Assembly: GCA_031292485.1 (NCBI GenBank)
Contig: JARLHA010000023.1
Span: 108,487 to 172,486, forward strand
From: Mucilaginibacter sp.
Lineage (GTDB): Bacteria > Bacteroidota > Bacteroidia > Sphingobacteriales > Sphingobacteriaceae
Length of the DNA stretch: 64,000 nt
Reading direction: 5' to 3'
Below, piece by piece: positions 24,903 to 33,213 of this stretch (positions are counted from its first letter, which is position 1; each line of letters opens with the position of its first letter). Made by a program: the position numbers and the translations under genes. The notes under the pieces were generated by a model, which ran no database searches, was not told the DNA's origin, and saw nothing but the letters and a program-made list of their open reading frames with translations.

Positions 24903-25319
24903 ATGAAAAAAATTAGCTTCACCATTGTATTAAGCGGGATATTTTTTACTGCATTTGCGCAAAAAATGTTCAAGCCAATTCACTTTACGTCCTACATGCA
25001 GACCCAAAAATCCCTGGATTTTAACGGGGACAAGGATGGCCCCGAGCAGCATGTTTCCGGGTTGATCCAGGTAAACGCAAAGGATTCGTTATTCACTATA
25101 TCTGTTGATACCCAGGTAGCATTAAAATTGAAGATATTGACCATAGGCGACGAATTTGCTGACGGCCAATACGATAAGGTAGTTCAAGTTTCGTGCATGG
25201 ATGATGCCGGAAAAAAAATATGGTATCAGGATAGTACGCACAAAAACCTCATCCTACACTTACATGAAATTGTATATATCACCGGCATCAACTATGATTT
25301 ATCAGACTTATTACTGTGA
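24903..25319 (+). CDS. Hypothetical secreted protein, paralogue B of the unrecognised domain
   Basis: A 138-residue protein with signal peptide MKKISFTIVLSGIFFTAFA. Its first ~30 residues match paralogue A closely; SGLIQVNAKDSLFTISVD and GDEFADGQYDKVVQVSCMDD match the MORN protein's C-terminus (GDETTDQYSNKKLIITCTDA). The end diverges and lacks the late cysteine seen in the others, so it may be drifting or have a changed binding face. It lies between paralogue A and the TPR gene, 18 and 21 bp away. Confidence 0.7.
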   Translation: MKKISFTIVLSGIFFTAFAQKMFKPIHFTSYMQTQKSLDFNGDKDGPEQHVSGLIQVNAKDSLFTISVDTQVALKLKILTIGDEFADGQYDKVVQVSCMDDAGKKIWYQDSTHKNLILHLHEIVYITGINYDLSDLLL

Positions 25320-25340
25320 CTATTTAAAGAAATTATATTA

Positions 25341-26534
25341 ATGAAAAAGCTCATCACAACACTGGTTTTATTGTTTGCTGCCGGCATTGCTTTCAGTCAG
25401 CCCAATATCAGCCCATTAGAACAAGCAGGCACCGACCTTTACAAACAGGGGAAAACGGATGAGGCCATTACCACTTTTAAAAAAGCATTGGTTGAAAACC
25501 CGCAAAGCCTGTACAGTATGAACGCACTGGGCAACCTGTACCTGATGAATACCAATTACCAGGATGCTTATACAATTGCGGATAAGGGCTTTAAGCTTAC
25601 CGGCGGTGCGCCGAATTTTATGGTGGTAAAGGCAAAGGCCGCTATCCGGATCAATAAAGCACAGGAAGCCTTAACCATGGTGGATGATTATTTAAAAACC
25701 CATCAGCCTGATTTTATGCTATTGTTTGTAAAAGGCTCGGCGTATAATGTTTTAGGCGACATGCAGCAGGCTTTAACCTATTTTAGCCAAAGCCTTGCTG
25801 CTAATCCCGATTTTCCTGATGCTTACCTGGGCAGAGGGAAAGATCTTGACGATATCGGCCGTTACCCCCAGGCTTTGAAGGACCTGGATAAATATATTTC
25901 CTTGCGGGATGATAATGCGACTGCTTATTATTACAGGGCTCTCGTTTACTTTCATTCAAAGAATTTAGATGCAGCTTTGGCTGATTGCAATAAATCCATG
26001 GAACTTTCCCCTAAATACTTCGACGCGCTGGAATTCCGCGGAGTATTGTATACCGACTTGAAGCAAACCGATAAAGCTGTAGCCGACCTGAACGCTGCAA
26101 TCGCCCTGGCGCCTGGTCTCGCAGTCTCTTACTACCACATGGCCGGTGCCTACATGTACGCAAAGCAATACGACAAAGGTTTGCCGTTCATTAATAAAGC
26201 AATTGAAATTATACCCAATGCCAAAGAGTATTTCTGGATCAGGTGCAGGCTTTATTTGTATTTAAATAAAAACACAGAAGCATTAGCTGATGCCCAAAAA
26301 GCGATGGCCCTGGACGCAAAATCGCCTGACAGCTTTCTATTACTGGCAACGGCGCAATACAATCTGGATAAATACGACGAAGCCTTACAGGTGATAGCCC
26401 GGGGCCTTGTCATAAATCCGGATTATTATTTATTGTATATGCTGCGCGCCTCGATGTATCGCGATAAAGGGAACAATGCATTGGCCGACGCCGATGATTT
26501 GAAAGCCAAACAACTTGCCGGCAACATTAAATAA
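25341..26534 (+). CDS. Secreted TPR-repeat protein
   Basis: A 397-residue protein with signal peptide MKKLITTLVLLFAAGIAFS. From residue ~30 to the end it is made of about ten tetratricopeptide repeats (LYKQGKTDEAITTFKKALVE, ALTYFSQSLAANPDFPDAYL, LADCNKSMELSPKYFDALEF and so on). It should be a periplasmic scaffold that holds partner proteins, and the neighbouring MORN and small secreted proteins are the obvious candidates. Its stop codon directly abuts the start codon of the next MORN gene, implying translational coupling. Confidence 0.88.
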   Translation: MKKLITTLVLLFAAGIAFSQPNISPLEQAGTDLYKQGKTDEAITTFKKALVENPQSLYSMNALGNLYLMNTNYQDAYTIADKGFKLTGGAPNFMVVKAKAAIRINKAQEALTMVDDYLKTHQPDFMLLFVKGSAYNVLGDMQQALTYFSQSLAANPDFPDAYLGRGKDLDDIGRYPQALKDLDKYISLRDDNATAYYYRALVYFHSKNLDAALADCNKSMELSPKYFDALEFRGVLYTDLKQTDKAVADLNAAIALAPGLAVSYYHMAGAYMYAKQYDKGLPFINKAIEIIPNAKEYFWIRCRLYLYLNKNTEALADAQKAMALDAKSPDSFLLLATAQYNLDKYDEALQVIARGLVINPDYYLLYMLRASMYRDKGNNALADADDLKAKQLAGNIK

Positions 26535-27389
26535 ATGAAAACTTTAGCTGTAATAACGCTCCTGTTGTGCTTTACGCGTGTGCATGCCCAATGTACATCG
26601 GGTAACTGCACCGCCGGCACCGGCACTTATAATTATGGGTGGTGCGTTTACACCGGTGAATTTAAAAACGGCAAGCCAGAGGGTAAGGGTGTGATGAAAT
26701 ATGATGATTATACTTACATGGGCCCCTTTGTTAACGGCCTGGAAGATGGCGAAGGGGTGATCATCAATAAAGATGGCTCCCGCGAAAACGCAAGCTACCA
26801 GGCAGGTAAAAAGGTGGTTTCGCAGCTGGAGCGGATTGCACCCGGGGACTATAATCGGCTTATTACGCAGAATATACGCTGCAGCAGCGGCGATTGCATT
26901 ACCGGCTATGGCACTTTTCAATTTGATTCCGGCGGAAAATATACCGGCTATTTTAAAAATCGGCACTTTGACGGCCAGGGGAAATTCGAATTTGCCAACG
27001 GAGATAAATTTGAAGGCAATTTTCACGACAACGAAAAAGTAAGCGGTGTATACACTTATTTTACCGGCGCAGTTTATTGTGGTAATTATGATAGCCATGG
27101 AATGGAATACAATGGCACCATAACATCCCCCGGTGGTTTTAGTATTCCGTATGTTAACGGCAGCCCGGTAATTCCACCGGCGCCTGCGATCCCGTTAGGC
27201 GCTGATCTGCGCGGTGATCAGCAGCCAAAGCCAGCGCCGTCCGGCCCGGTAAAAATAGCCTGTTCGGTATGTTTTGGGTCAGGTGTTCAAAGGCATGTAG
27301 AAGATTGGTCGGATCCAACATCCACACATTTGGTCTCTGTATCAACGCCTTGTTACCGGTGTCACGGTACCGGTTATGAACTATTTTGA
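26535..27389 (+). CDS. Secreted MORN-repeat protein with CxxCxGxG zinc-finger-like tail
   Basis: A 284-residue protein with signal peptide ~1-18. Two MORN blocks each start with the same cysteine motif, CTSGNCTAGTGTY (~20) and CSSGDCITGYGTF (~116), also present in the first MORN protein. A Pro-rich linker (~205-235) leads to CSVCFGSG and CYRCHGTG near the end: two half-sites like those of the DnaJ cysteine-rich domain, ~32 residues apart. Zinc binding by four cysteines is plausible, though unusual outside the cytoplasm. The ATG immediately follows the TPR gene's stop. Confidence 0.82.
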   Translation: MKTLAVITLLLCFTRVHAQCTSGNCTAGTGTYNYGWCVYTGEFKNGKPEGKGVMKYDDYTYMGPFVNGLEDGEGVIINKDGSRENASYQAGKKVVSQLERIAPGDYNRLITQNIRCSSGDCITGYGTFQFDSGGKYTGYFKNRHFDGQGKFEFANGDKFEGNFHDNEKVSGVYTYFTGAVYCGNYDSHGMEYNGTITSPGGFSIPYVNGSPVIPPAPAIPLGADLRGDQQPKPAPSGPVKIACSVCFGSGVQRHVEDWSDPTSTHLVSVSTPCYRCHGTGYELF

Positions 27390-27466
27390 ACACATATAAT
27401 TAATTATTTTATTCTATTAATATCATATCACCTCATATTTTTTATATATTCATTCATAAATCAGTT

Positions 27467-29236
27467 ATGAGGAAAATTATCCTTCTTCTTTTTCTAATCG
27501 TTGTAATGTCTATTGCCGGGTATGGGCAGGGCACAAAACAGCTGATTGATTCGGCGTTGCATTATAAAAGGCTCAATTATGTAAAGGTAATCTCCTTTGC
27601 CGAGCCTGCTTATAAAAAGGCCCTCGCCGAAAAGAACGAAAAACTTGCCGGGCAAAGCGCCTACTTACTGGGTATGGCCAATTATTTGGGGGGCAACTAT
27701 TATAAATCGTTGCGCTGGTACTTGACTTCGGAACGCGCCAGCGAGGTTGCAAAAGATACGAGCGGTTTATCCGAGCTGTATTCGGACATGTGCATCTTCT
27801 ACATCAAATTAAAAAAATTCGGCCAGGCCGATGAGGTGAGCAAAAGAGCAATTGAATATGCTATCGCAACAAAAAACCTAAAGCAATATGCAACCGGTTT
27901 AAATAACCGGGGGTTGATGTTTTATGATCAGGGAAAAACTGACAGCGCGATTAATGCTTTTAATGCCAGTTTTATTTTATACAAAAAAATTAATGACAAG
28001 GTGGGGATGTCCTACTGCCTTGATTATTTGTCATCAGCGCAATCTGATAAAGCGGATTATCCAAAATCCCTGCAACTGATGAGTGAAGCGAGGAATCTGC
28101 GTGCGGGCATAGGCGATAGAACCGGGGAAGCAATGGCGATAGAAAATTTAGGCGAGATCTATTTAAAAGAAAACAAATTACCCGATGCCGCTAAATATTT
28201 TTCAGAGGCGATTGACAGGGCTCACCAGTTGAATTTTTTAGACCTGGAAATGTTCGCCTACAGCATGCTGGCCAAAACTTATCAGCAGCAGGGTAAATAC
28301 CAGGCAGCTTTAAGCGCGCAAAGCAAATATGTTGAATTGAACAAAAAAATCCAGGATGAAAAGCGTGTTAAAACCATTGAAGAGCTGGAAACCAAATACG
28401 AAACCGAAAAGAAACAGGAACAGATCAAACTACTCAACAAACAAAATACCATTCAGCAGCTAGAGATCGGCAGGCGCAATGCTACAATAACTGTTATTAT
28501 TGCTGCCTTTGTTTTGACCCTGGTGCTGGCCTACTTGTTTTATTCGCGTTACCGGATTAAACATGCGGCCCAACTGCAGGCAGAAGTGTTGCGTCAGCAA
28601 ACGCTCGCATCAAAAGGAATTATTGAAGCTGAAGAACGTGAGCGCAAACGGATAGCTGCCGAACTGCATGATGGTGTTGGACAGCTTTTTACCGCCGTTA
28701 AAATGAACATGGAGATATTGGTTGAACGTTTTTTGGTGAAGCAAACCGATGCCGGGCTCCTGGCCGAAAAAACAATGGCTATGGTGGATGAGAGCTGCGC
28801 CGAGGTACGCTCCATAGCACACCAGATGATGCCGAACGCCCTCATCAAAAGCGGGCTGGTTTCGGCGCTCCGCGACTTTATCAATAAAATCCCGACAGAG
28901 AAGTTAAAAATATCACTGGAAACCAAAGGTATCGACAAGCCGCTTGACAGCACCACCGAAACCGTTTTGTACCGCGTGATACAGGAGTCGGTAAATAACG
29001 TCATCAAACATGCGGCAGCTACCTCGCTGGATATTCTTGTACTTTGCGATGAGCAGGAGATCACCGTATCGATCGAAGATAATGGCAAGGGTTTTAACAG
29101 CAGCGATCCCGGAAAATTTGCCGGCATCGGCTTAAAAAACATCATCAGCCGCGTTGAATACCTTAAAGGAACTGTTGATATATCGTCGGCGCCGGGCAAA
29201 GGAACATTGGTAGCTATTTTTATCCCGCTTGTATAA
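27467..29236 (+). CDS. TPR-containing sensor histidine kinase (HisKA_3)
   Basis: A 589-residue kinase with a signal peptide or first helix (1-20), periplasmic TPRs (~30-290), a coiled-coil linker rich in Lys/Glu (KTIEELETKYETEKKQEQIK), a transmembrane helix near 342-363, HisKA_3 (RERKRIAAELHDGVGQLFTA, phospho-His in ELHDG) and a C-terminal HATPase (VNNVIKHAAA, DNGKGF, GIGLKNI). This is the NarX/DesK-like type common in Bacteroidota. It follows the secreted MORN/TPR cluster by 77 bp on the same strand, and its stop overlaps the response-regulator start by one base (TAATG), so kinase and regulator are coupled. Its TPRs may sense a product of the cluster. Confidence 0.92.
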   Translation: MRKIILLLFLIVVMSIAGYGQGTKQLIDSALHYKRLNYVKVISFAEPAYKKALAEKNEKLAGQSAYLLGMANYLGGNYYKSLRWYLTSERASEVAKDTSGLSELYSDMCIFYIKLKKFGQADEVSKRAIEYAIATKNLKQYATGLNNRGLMFYDQGKTDSAINAFNASFILYKKINDKVGMSYCLDYLSSAQSDKADYPKSLQLMSEARNLRAGIGDRTGEAMAIENLGEIYLKENKLPDAAKYFSEAIDRAHQLNFLDLEMFAYSMLAKTYQQQGKYQAALSAQSKYVELNKKIQDEKRVKTIEELETKYETEKKQEQIKLLNKQNTIQQLEIGRRNATITVIIAAFVLTLVLAYLFYSRYRIKHAAQLQAEVLRQQTLASKGIIEAEERERKRIAAELHDGVGQLFTAVKMNMEILVERFLVKQTDAGLLAEKTMAMVDESCAEVRSIAHQMMPNALIKSGLVSALRDFINKIPTEKLKISLETKGIDKPLDSTTETVLYRVIQESVNNVIKHAAATSLDILVLCDEQEITVSIEDNGKGFNSSDPGKFAGIGLKNIISRVEYLKGTVDISSAPGKGTLVAIFIPLV

Positions 29237-29874
29237 TGACAAAAGAAACCAGCCCGAAACGGATTTTTATAGTGGATGACCACCAGATGGTGATCGATGG
29301 CATCAACCTGATGCTGGATGGCAGGCCCGAATTTATAGTGGCCGGCGAAACTACTCAACCCATTGAAGCAATTGAATTGTTGAAAGCAACAGCGGTAGAT
29401 ATTCTGATAACCGACGTTGGCATGCCCGGCATGAGCGGTGTTGAATTAAGCCGCATCGTAAAAAGCCGTTTCCCGGAAATTAAAATTCTGGCCCTTTCCA
29501 TGTTTGGCGAGAGCCAGGTAATTGCTGAAATGATTGATGCGGGCATCTCGGGCTATATCCTTAAAAATTCCGGGAAAAAGGAACTGATAGAAGCGTTAAC
29601 CAAAATTGCGGAGGGCCAGAACTATTTCGGGCAGGAGATCACCCTGCAGCTGATGAAATCGTTTAAACGCAACCAGGAAGAATTAAAACTCACCGACAGG
29701 GAAATAGAGATCATCCGGATGATAGAAAAAGACATGACCACCAAAGACATCGCCGAAACCCTTTTTATAAGCGAACGCACGGTTGAAACCCATCGCAAAA
29801 ACATCCTCCATAAAACCAATACGCAAACCGTTGTGGGCCTGCTTAAATACGCTTACGAACGCAAGATCATTTAA
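29236..29874 (+). CDS. NarL/LuxR-family response regulator
   Basis: A 212-residue regulator. The receiver domain (~9-125) has the acidic pocket FIVDDH, the phospho-acceptor Asp in ILITDVGMPGMSG and Lys in YILKNSGKKE. The C-terminal HTH (~150-210) has the LuxR signature LTDREIEIIRMIEKDMTTKD followed by SERTVETHRKNIL. It is the cognate partner of the overlapping kinase gene upstream. Likely targets, from position alone, are the secreted cluster or the two-gene unit beginning at 30017, which has a 7-bp-arm palindrome upstream. Confidence 0.94.
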   Translation: MTKETSPKRIFIVDDHQMVIDGINLMLDGRPEFIVAGETTQPIEAIELLKATAVDILITDVGMPGMSGVELSRIVKSRFPEIKILALSMFGESQVIAEMIDAGISGYILKNSGKKELIEALTKIAEGQNYFGQEITLQLMKSFKRNQEELKLTDREIEIIRMIEKDMTTKDIAETLFISERTVETHRKNILHKTNTQTVVGLLKYAYERKII

Positions 29875-29969
29875 TCTTTTTTTTGCCTGGCCATGTTTTC
29901 CTGTAATGGTACGTAGTTAAATATGCCGATTGCTCGGTATTTACCCGTCATGATTTATTAACGTGCTTT

Positions 29970-29991
29970 GTTTAGCAGCCCGTAGCTAAAC
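29970..29991. promoter_or_regulatory. Inverted repeat upstream of the lipoprotein/605-aa unit
   Basis: GTTTAGC (29970-29976) and GCTAAAC (29985-29991) form perfect 7-bp arms with an 8-bp spacer, 25 bp before the start codon at 30017. There is no T-run, so it may be a regulator site or 5' leader hairpin rather than a terminator of the regulator gene. Confidence 0.4.
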
Positions 29992-30016
29992 ACTTGCTGT
30001 TAAAAAAAACTAAATC

Positions 30017-30517
30017 ATGAGCAATTCAATCAAATCACCATTCAACAAAATCGCGTTATACCTTTTTATAGGATTCACCGCTTTTGCGTGTAAAAAAACA
30101 GTTCAAAAACCTGTTGTGCCTCTAACTAATGCAGCGTCAACCTTTAAGGTTGACGGCACAGCAGTAAAGATCGATTCAGCATCGGCAATGCTGTATACCA
30201 ATGCAGGCGGCCGGCAAATGGATATTTATGCCTACAAAGGTGGCCAGGAAGTGCTGGAATTTCACTTCGACCCCAAAACAGGCAATAAAACGGCGGGCAC
30301 AACTTTGGGTTCAGGTGCTTTTTTAACCTATATGGCTTCGCCTGTTTTAAGTTACGATTCCCAATCCGGAGCGCTGAATGTAACCGTATGTGATACTATC
30401 GGAAAAAAGGTGGAAGCCGATTTCAACTTTGTAGCAAAGCAATATCCTTACACCGACCCTGCATCAAAGACTATTACCGAAGGACATATCTCTATCACCA
30501 AAATAAACAAACAGTAA
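30017..30517 (+). CDS. Hypothetical lipoprotein
   Basis: A 166-residue protein with a hydrophobic signal and lipobox (FIGFTAFAC|KK), Cys25 being the likely lipid anchor. The body is probably a beta-sandwich: alternating hydrophobic strands (STFKVDGTAVKIDSASAMLY) and small residues, resembling calycin-like or DUF-type lipoproteins of Bacteroidota, but no named family is certain. It lies 2 bp upstream of a 605-residue exported protein gene, so the two are expressed together. Confidence 0.65.
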   Translation: MSNSIKSPFNKIALYLFIGFTAFACKKTVQKPVVPLTNAASTFKVDGTAVKIDSASAMLYTNAGGRQMDIYAYKGGQEVLEFHFDPKTGNKTAGTTLGSGAFLTYMASPVLSYDSQSGALNVTVCDTIGKKVEADFNFVAKQYPYTDPASKTITEGHISITKINKQ

Positions 30518-30519
30518 TC

Positions 30520-32337
30520 ATGGAAGTTAAAAAAATCTTACCGGGCATCGTCGCCCTGGCGATGCTTTGGGCAAGTCAAGCCTATGCACAATTACCCGTC
30601 CTCGAGAAAAGCTATGACATCTCACGCAAAGCAAAAAATGGTTTTTTAGGGGGAATAGAAGTGGACACGGCAAAAGGTACTTTTGATATGATATATGTTT
30701 TACGGTCAAGCGACAGGAAGATCAAACGCGAGATTTACACCTTTGATAAGGAGCTTAACCTGGTCAATACCGTAAAAGACGAAGAGGAGGTCGAAAAAAT
30801 GAGGCATAAATACAAGTGGTTTAATTTTAAGGGCGATACCCGCGTAACCCACAGCCTAACCGCCTCGGCCAACCTTACTCAAAAACTGGTATTCCGCAAA
30901 AAAGAGATCACCTGGAAATACCTTTGGCTTACCGGCAGCTACAGTAAATCTGTTAAACAGCTGGAAAAAGTTAAGCCTACATCGGATAACAGTGAGCAAT
31001 ATATTTTTCGTGGTGGGGCCTATGAAGTAAAATCTGACAGTACAGTATTAATAGTTGCGGGAAAGCAGGAAAAGAAAAACGACCTGGCAGGCTCCATGAT
31101 GCATTACCAGATTTTAAGCTGCGATAACGATGTCAACATAAAAAGCCTGGGCAGTATCGATTTTGAGTACGCAAACGCGCCAATTTTTTCCGCTCCGCTG
31201 GAAGATGATAACGCAGAGCTGGATAACGACGATAACCCGCGCGATTGGGTGCTGGTTTTTGCGCCCCAGGGCGGTTCGGGCCTGGGCAGCGTTTCTGACC
31301 CGAAACCGACCAATTACACATATGTGCGGTTAAATACCAAGGGCGAAGTACTGGAGCGTTTTAATTTTCAATCCCCATCAAACGGATGGAGGGTTTTGGG
31401 TGCCTATGACCACGACGGTTCCGTTTTCATGTATGGCTCTGCAAATAACAAAAATGAAGGAAAATACATTAACCAGATCTACAAAACCACCATGGTGCCC
31501 ACTACTTCGGCAGATGACAAGGAACAGGAAGAATCAAGTTCAGGTTCGGGAGGCTTTGCAGCGCTTAAAAGCGGTATTTCCATGATAGGAGGTACGGCCG
31601 ATTTCGGCATTACCCAGTCAAAAATTGATGTGATACTGGATGAATTAAAATATACCAACTTCCAGATTGGCAAGATCAGCAATGGCAAATTTGACTTTCT
31701 AAGCTCGCCCGCCGTTGATGAGTTTGACCAAAAGAAGACAAAACCGGTAAACCAGAAAAAATACGTTGAATTTGACGGGAAGAGCTTCGTAATAAATGGG
31801 ATCTCGTTTTCGCACTCCGGAGACATATTTGTTAACGGGCAGGACTTTAAAAAAGTGAAGGGAAAACGGAGCTATAAGGGGGTTTACATGTTCCAGTTTT
31901 CACCTACCGGCGAACTGAAGCGCAATTACGGCGTTTTTTTAGACCAGAGCAAGACATCGGGCTTTTTTAATAATTCGCCGCTAACTTCGGATAATATTGC
32001 TTCGCGAAGCTTTATGCAGGAATCAGCCGATGGTAAAAACCTGTACTGGATGATGCGCATGGCAAAATCTATCCATAAAGAATCCCACACTACCTTCGGC
32101 GGATTTTCAAATACGATAACTACCGTTTGGTCGCCGTTATATAGTATGGAATACGGATCGATTGATATCGTTAACAACCAGCTTTCCGATTTTAATACAC
32201 TGGGCGATAGCGAAAGAAGGAAATTCTACCTGTATCCGAACATAAACGCGACAGTATTGGACAATTACAACCTGTTTTTCAGCGAAACCGAACGGGGTGA
32301 TAAAGTTCTTATCTCGCGGGTTGATCTTTCTAAATAG
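30520..32337 (+). CDS. Hypothetical secreted protein, 605 residues
   Basis: Signal peptide ~1-23 (WASQAYA|Q). The mature protein is beta-rich with repeated Lys/Asp-containing strands and resembles uncharacterised Bacteroidota proteins that report on a stored state (IYTFDKELNLVNTVKDEEEV); a propeller-like fold is conceivable but I see no named repeat. A Ser/Glu/Gly-rich linker (KEQEESSSGSGGF) lies near residue 332. Function unknown. It forms a two-gene unit with the lipoprotein upstream and ends at a terminator shared with the convergent Crp-type gene. Confidence 0.6.
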   Translation: MEVKKILPGIVALAMLWASQAYAQLPVLEKSYDISRKAKNGFLGGIEVDTAKGTFDMIYVLRSSDRKIKREIYTFDKELNLVNTVKDEEEVEKMRHKYKWFNFKGDTRVTHSLTASANLTQKLVFRKKEITWKYLWLTGSYSKSVKQLEKVKPTSDNSEQYIFRGGAYEVKSDSTVLIVAGKQEKKNDLAGSMMHYQILSCDNDVNIKSLGSIDFEYANAPIFSAPLEDDNAELDNDDNPRDWVLVFAPQGGSGLGSVSDPKPTNYTYVRLNTKGEVLERFNFQSPSNGWRVLGAYDHDGSVFMYGSANNKNEGKYINQIYKTTMVPTTSADDKEQEESSSGSGGFAALKSGISMIGGTADFGITQSKIDVILDELKYTNFQIGKISNGKFDFLSSPAVDEFDQKKTKPVNQKKYVEFDGKSFVINGISFSHSGDIFVNGQDFKKVKGKRSYKGVYMFQFSPTGELKRNYGVFLDQSKTSGFFNNSPLTSDNIASRSFMQESADGKNLYWMMRMAKSIHKESHTTFGGFSNTITTVWSPLYSMEYGSIDIVNNQLSDFNTLGDSERRKFYLYPNINATVLDNYNLFFSETERGDKVLISRVDLSK

Positions 32338-32371
32338 ACATCTACCTAAAAAACTACCTCCAAATAAAAAC

Positions 32372-32415
32372 AAACCGTAAAGCGGGCTGCCGAAAGGTGG
32401 TCCGCTTGGCGGTTT
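32372..32415. terminator. Bidirectional terminator-like hairpin
   Basis: Two nested stems, AAACCG/CGGTTT (32372-32377/32410-32415) and AAGCGG/CCGCTT (32380-32385/32402-32407), sit between the convergent 605-residue protein and Crp-type genes, flanked by A-runs and a short T-run. Confidence 0.65.
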
Positions 32416-32425
32416 TGGTGTATAT

Positions 32426-33133
32426 CTACCTGTAATTTGATTTTTTAACCAGCGACTGGATATCGATGATCCTGATTTTCCGGCCTTCGGTGCTAAGGAT
32501 GCCTTCGTCTTTAAACTCTTTTAACAGGCGGATTACGTTTTCCTGTGCTATGCCGGCCATATTGGCGAGGTCGGCGCGCGAAATATTCAGGTCGGTATCC
32601 TTTTTCTCAGCATTCACATCCTTAAACTTTTCGCGCAATACGATCAGGGCAATGGCCAGCCTTTCGGCGGCGGTGCGCTGCGCAAATACGGATATACTGT
32701 TGGTAAGCACCGTAAACTCGTGGCTCAGCGCTTTCAGCAAACGGTGCGTAAAATTCGGCGAACGGTTCAATACCTCCATAAAATCTTCTGCGGGTATAAA
32801 ACTAAGCAGAGTAGTTTCCAAAGCTGCAGCAGAATCAGGATAGCGCTCGCCGGATAATACCGCATGGTAGCCGATCAGTTCCCCTTCATTGGCTACATAA
32901 ATGATCTGTTCCTTGCCTGTACGGTCCGTTTTGTATTTCTTAACTTTCCCTTTTTTTACGATAAATATCCCGGCAGGAACCGTACCCTCCCTGAAGATCA
33001 CTTCTCCTTTATGATATTCCTGGTCGCTTTGGTGACTCACCAGGTACTTAAAGTCCTCGTCCGTCAGCACATTCAGGATAGATTGTGTGGTGAAGTTCCA
33101 TCGTTCGATCGGAAATATTCCTGATAAGCTCAT
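32426..33133 (-). CDS. Crp/Fnr-family transcriptional regulator
   Basis: About 235 residues: a cyclic-nucleotide-binding-like beta-roll (~20-130; VIFREGTVPAGIFIVKKGKV, GELIGYHAVLSGERYP), a dimerisation helix and a winged HTH (~170-220; ISRADLANMAGIAQENVIRL). There is no cysteine in the protein, so it is not an Fe-S FNR. The recognition helix keeps Glu and Arg at the positions that read TGA in Crp/Fnr proteins. The ATG at 33133 is chosen over a TTG two codons earlier. The -7 box ends 3 bp before this ATG, so the mRNA may be leaderless. A TGAT-N4-ATCA palindrome overlaps the -33 region, suggesting autoregulation and control of the divergent SulP operon. Confidence 0.92.
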   Translation of the reverse strand: MSLSGIFPIERWNFTTQSILNVLTDEDFKYLVSHQSDQEYHKGEVIFREGTVPAGIFIVKKGKVKKYKTDRTGKEQIIYVANEGELIGYHAVLSGERYPDSAAALETTLLSFIPAEDFMEVLNRSPNFTHRLLKALSHEFTVLTNSISVFAQRTAAERLAIALIVLREKFKDVNAEKKDTDLNISRADLANMAGIAQENVIRLLKEFKDEGILSTEGRKIRIIDIQSLVKKSNYR

Positions 33134-33136
33134 ACG

Positions 33137-33144
33137 CAAAGATA
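33137..33144 (-). promoter_or_regulatory. -7 box of the Crp-type gene
   Basis: TATCTTTG on the minus strand exactly matches TAnnTTTG and ends 3 bp before the ATG at 33133, so the predicted transcript begins at or next to the start codon. Confidence 0.65.
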
Positions 33145-33158
33145 TACATAATTAAAAG

Positions 33159-33172
33159 CTGATAAATATCAG
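33159..33172. promoter_or_regulatory. FNR-like palindrome between divergent genes
   Basis: CTGATA-AA-TATCAG is a perfect palindrome containing TGAT-N4-ATCA, the core of Crp/Fnr-family sites (TTGAT-N4-ATCAA). Its centre lies ~32 bp upstream of the predicted Crp-type gene start and ~48 bp upstream of the first usable codon of the divergent methyltransferase. Confidence 0.65.
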
Positions 33173-33213
33173 TTTTTACACTGATATGATACCATGTAAT
33201 AGGGCCTTAACAG

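Noticed and set aside
28594..29358. Long minus-strand frame of 254 codons opposite the kinase gene
   Set aside because: It is antisense to the HisKA_3/HATPase domain, is rich in Ser and has no domain pattern; a mirror of codon bias on the other strand.
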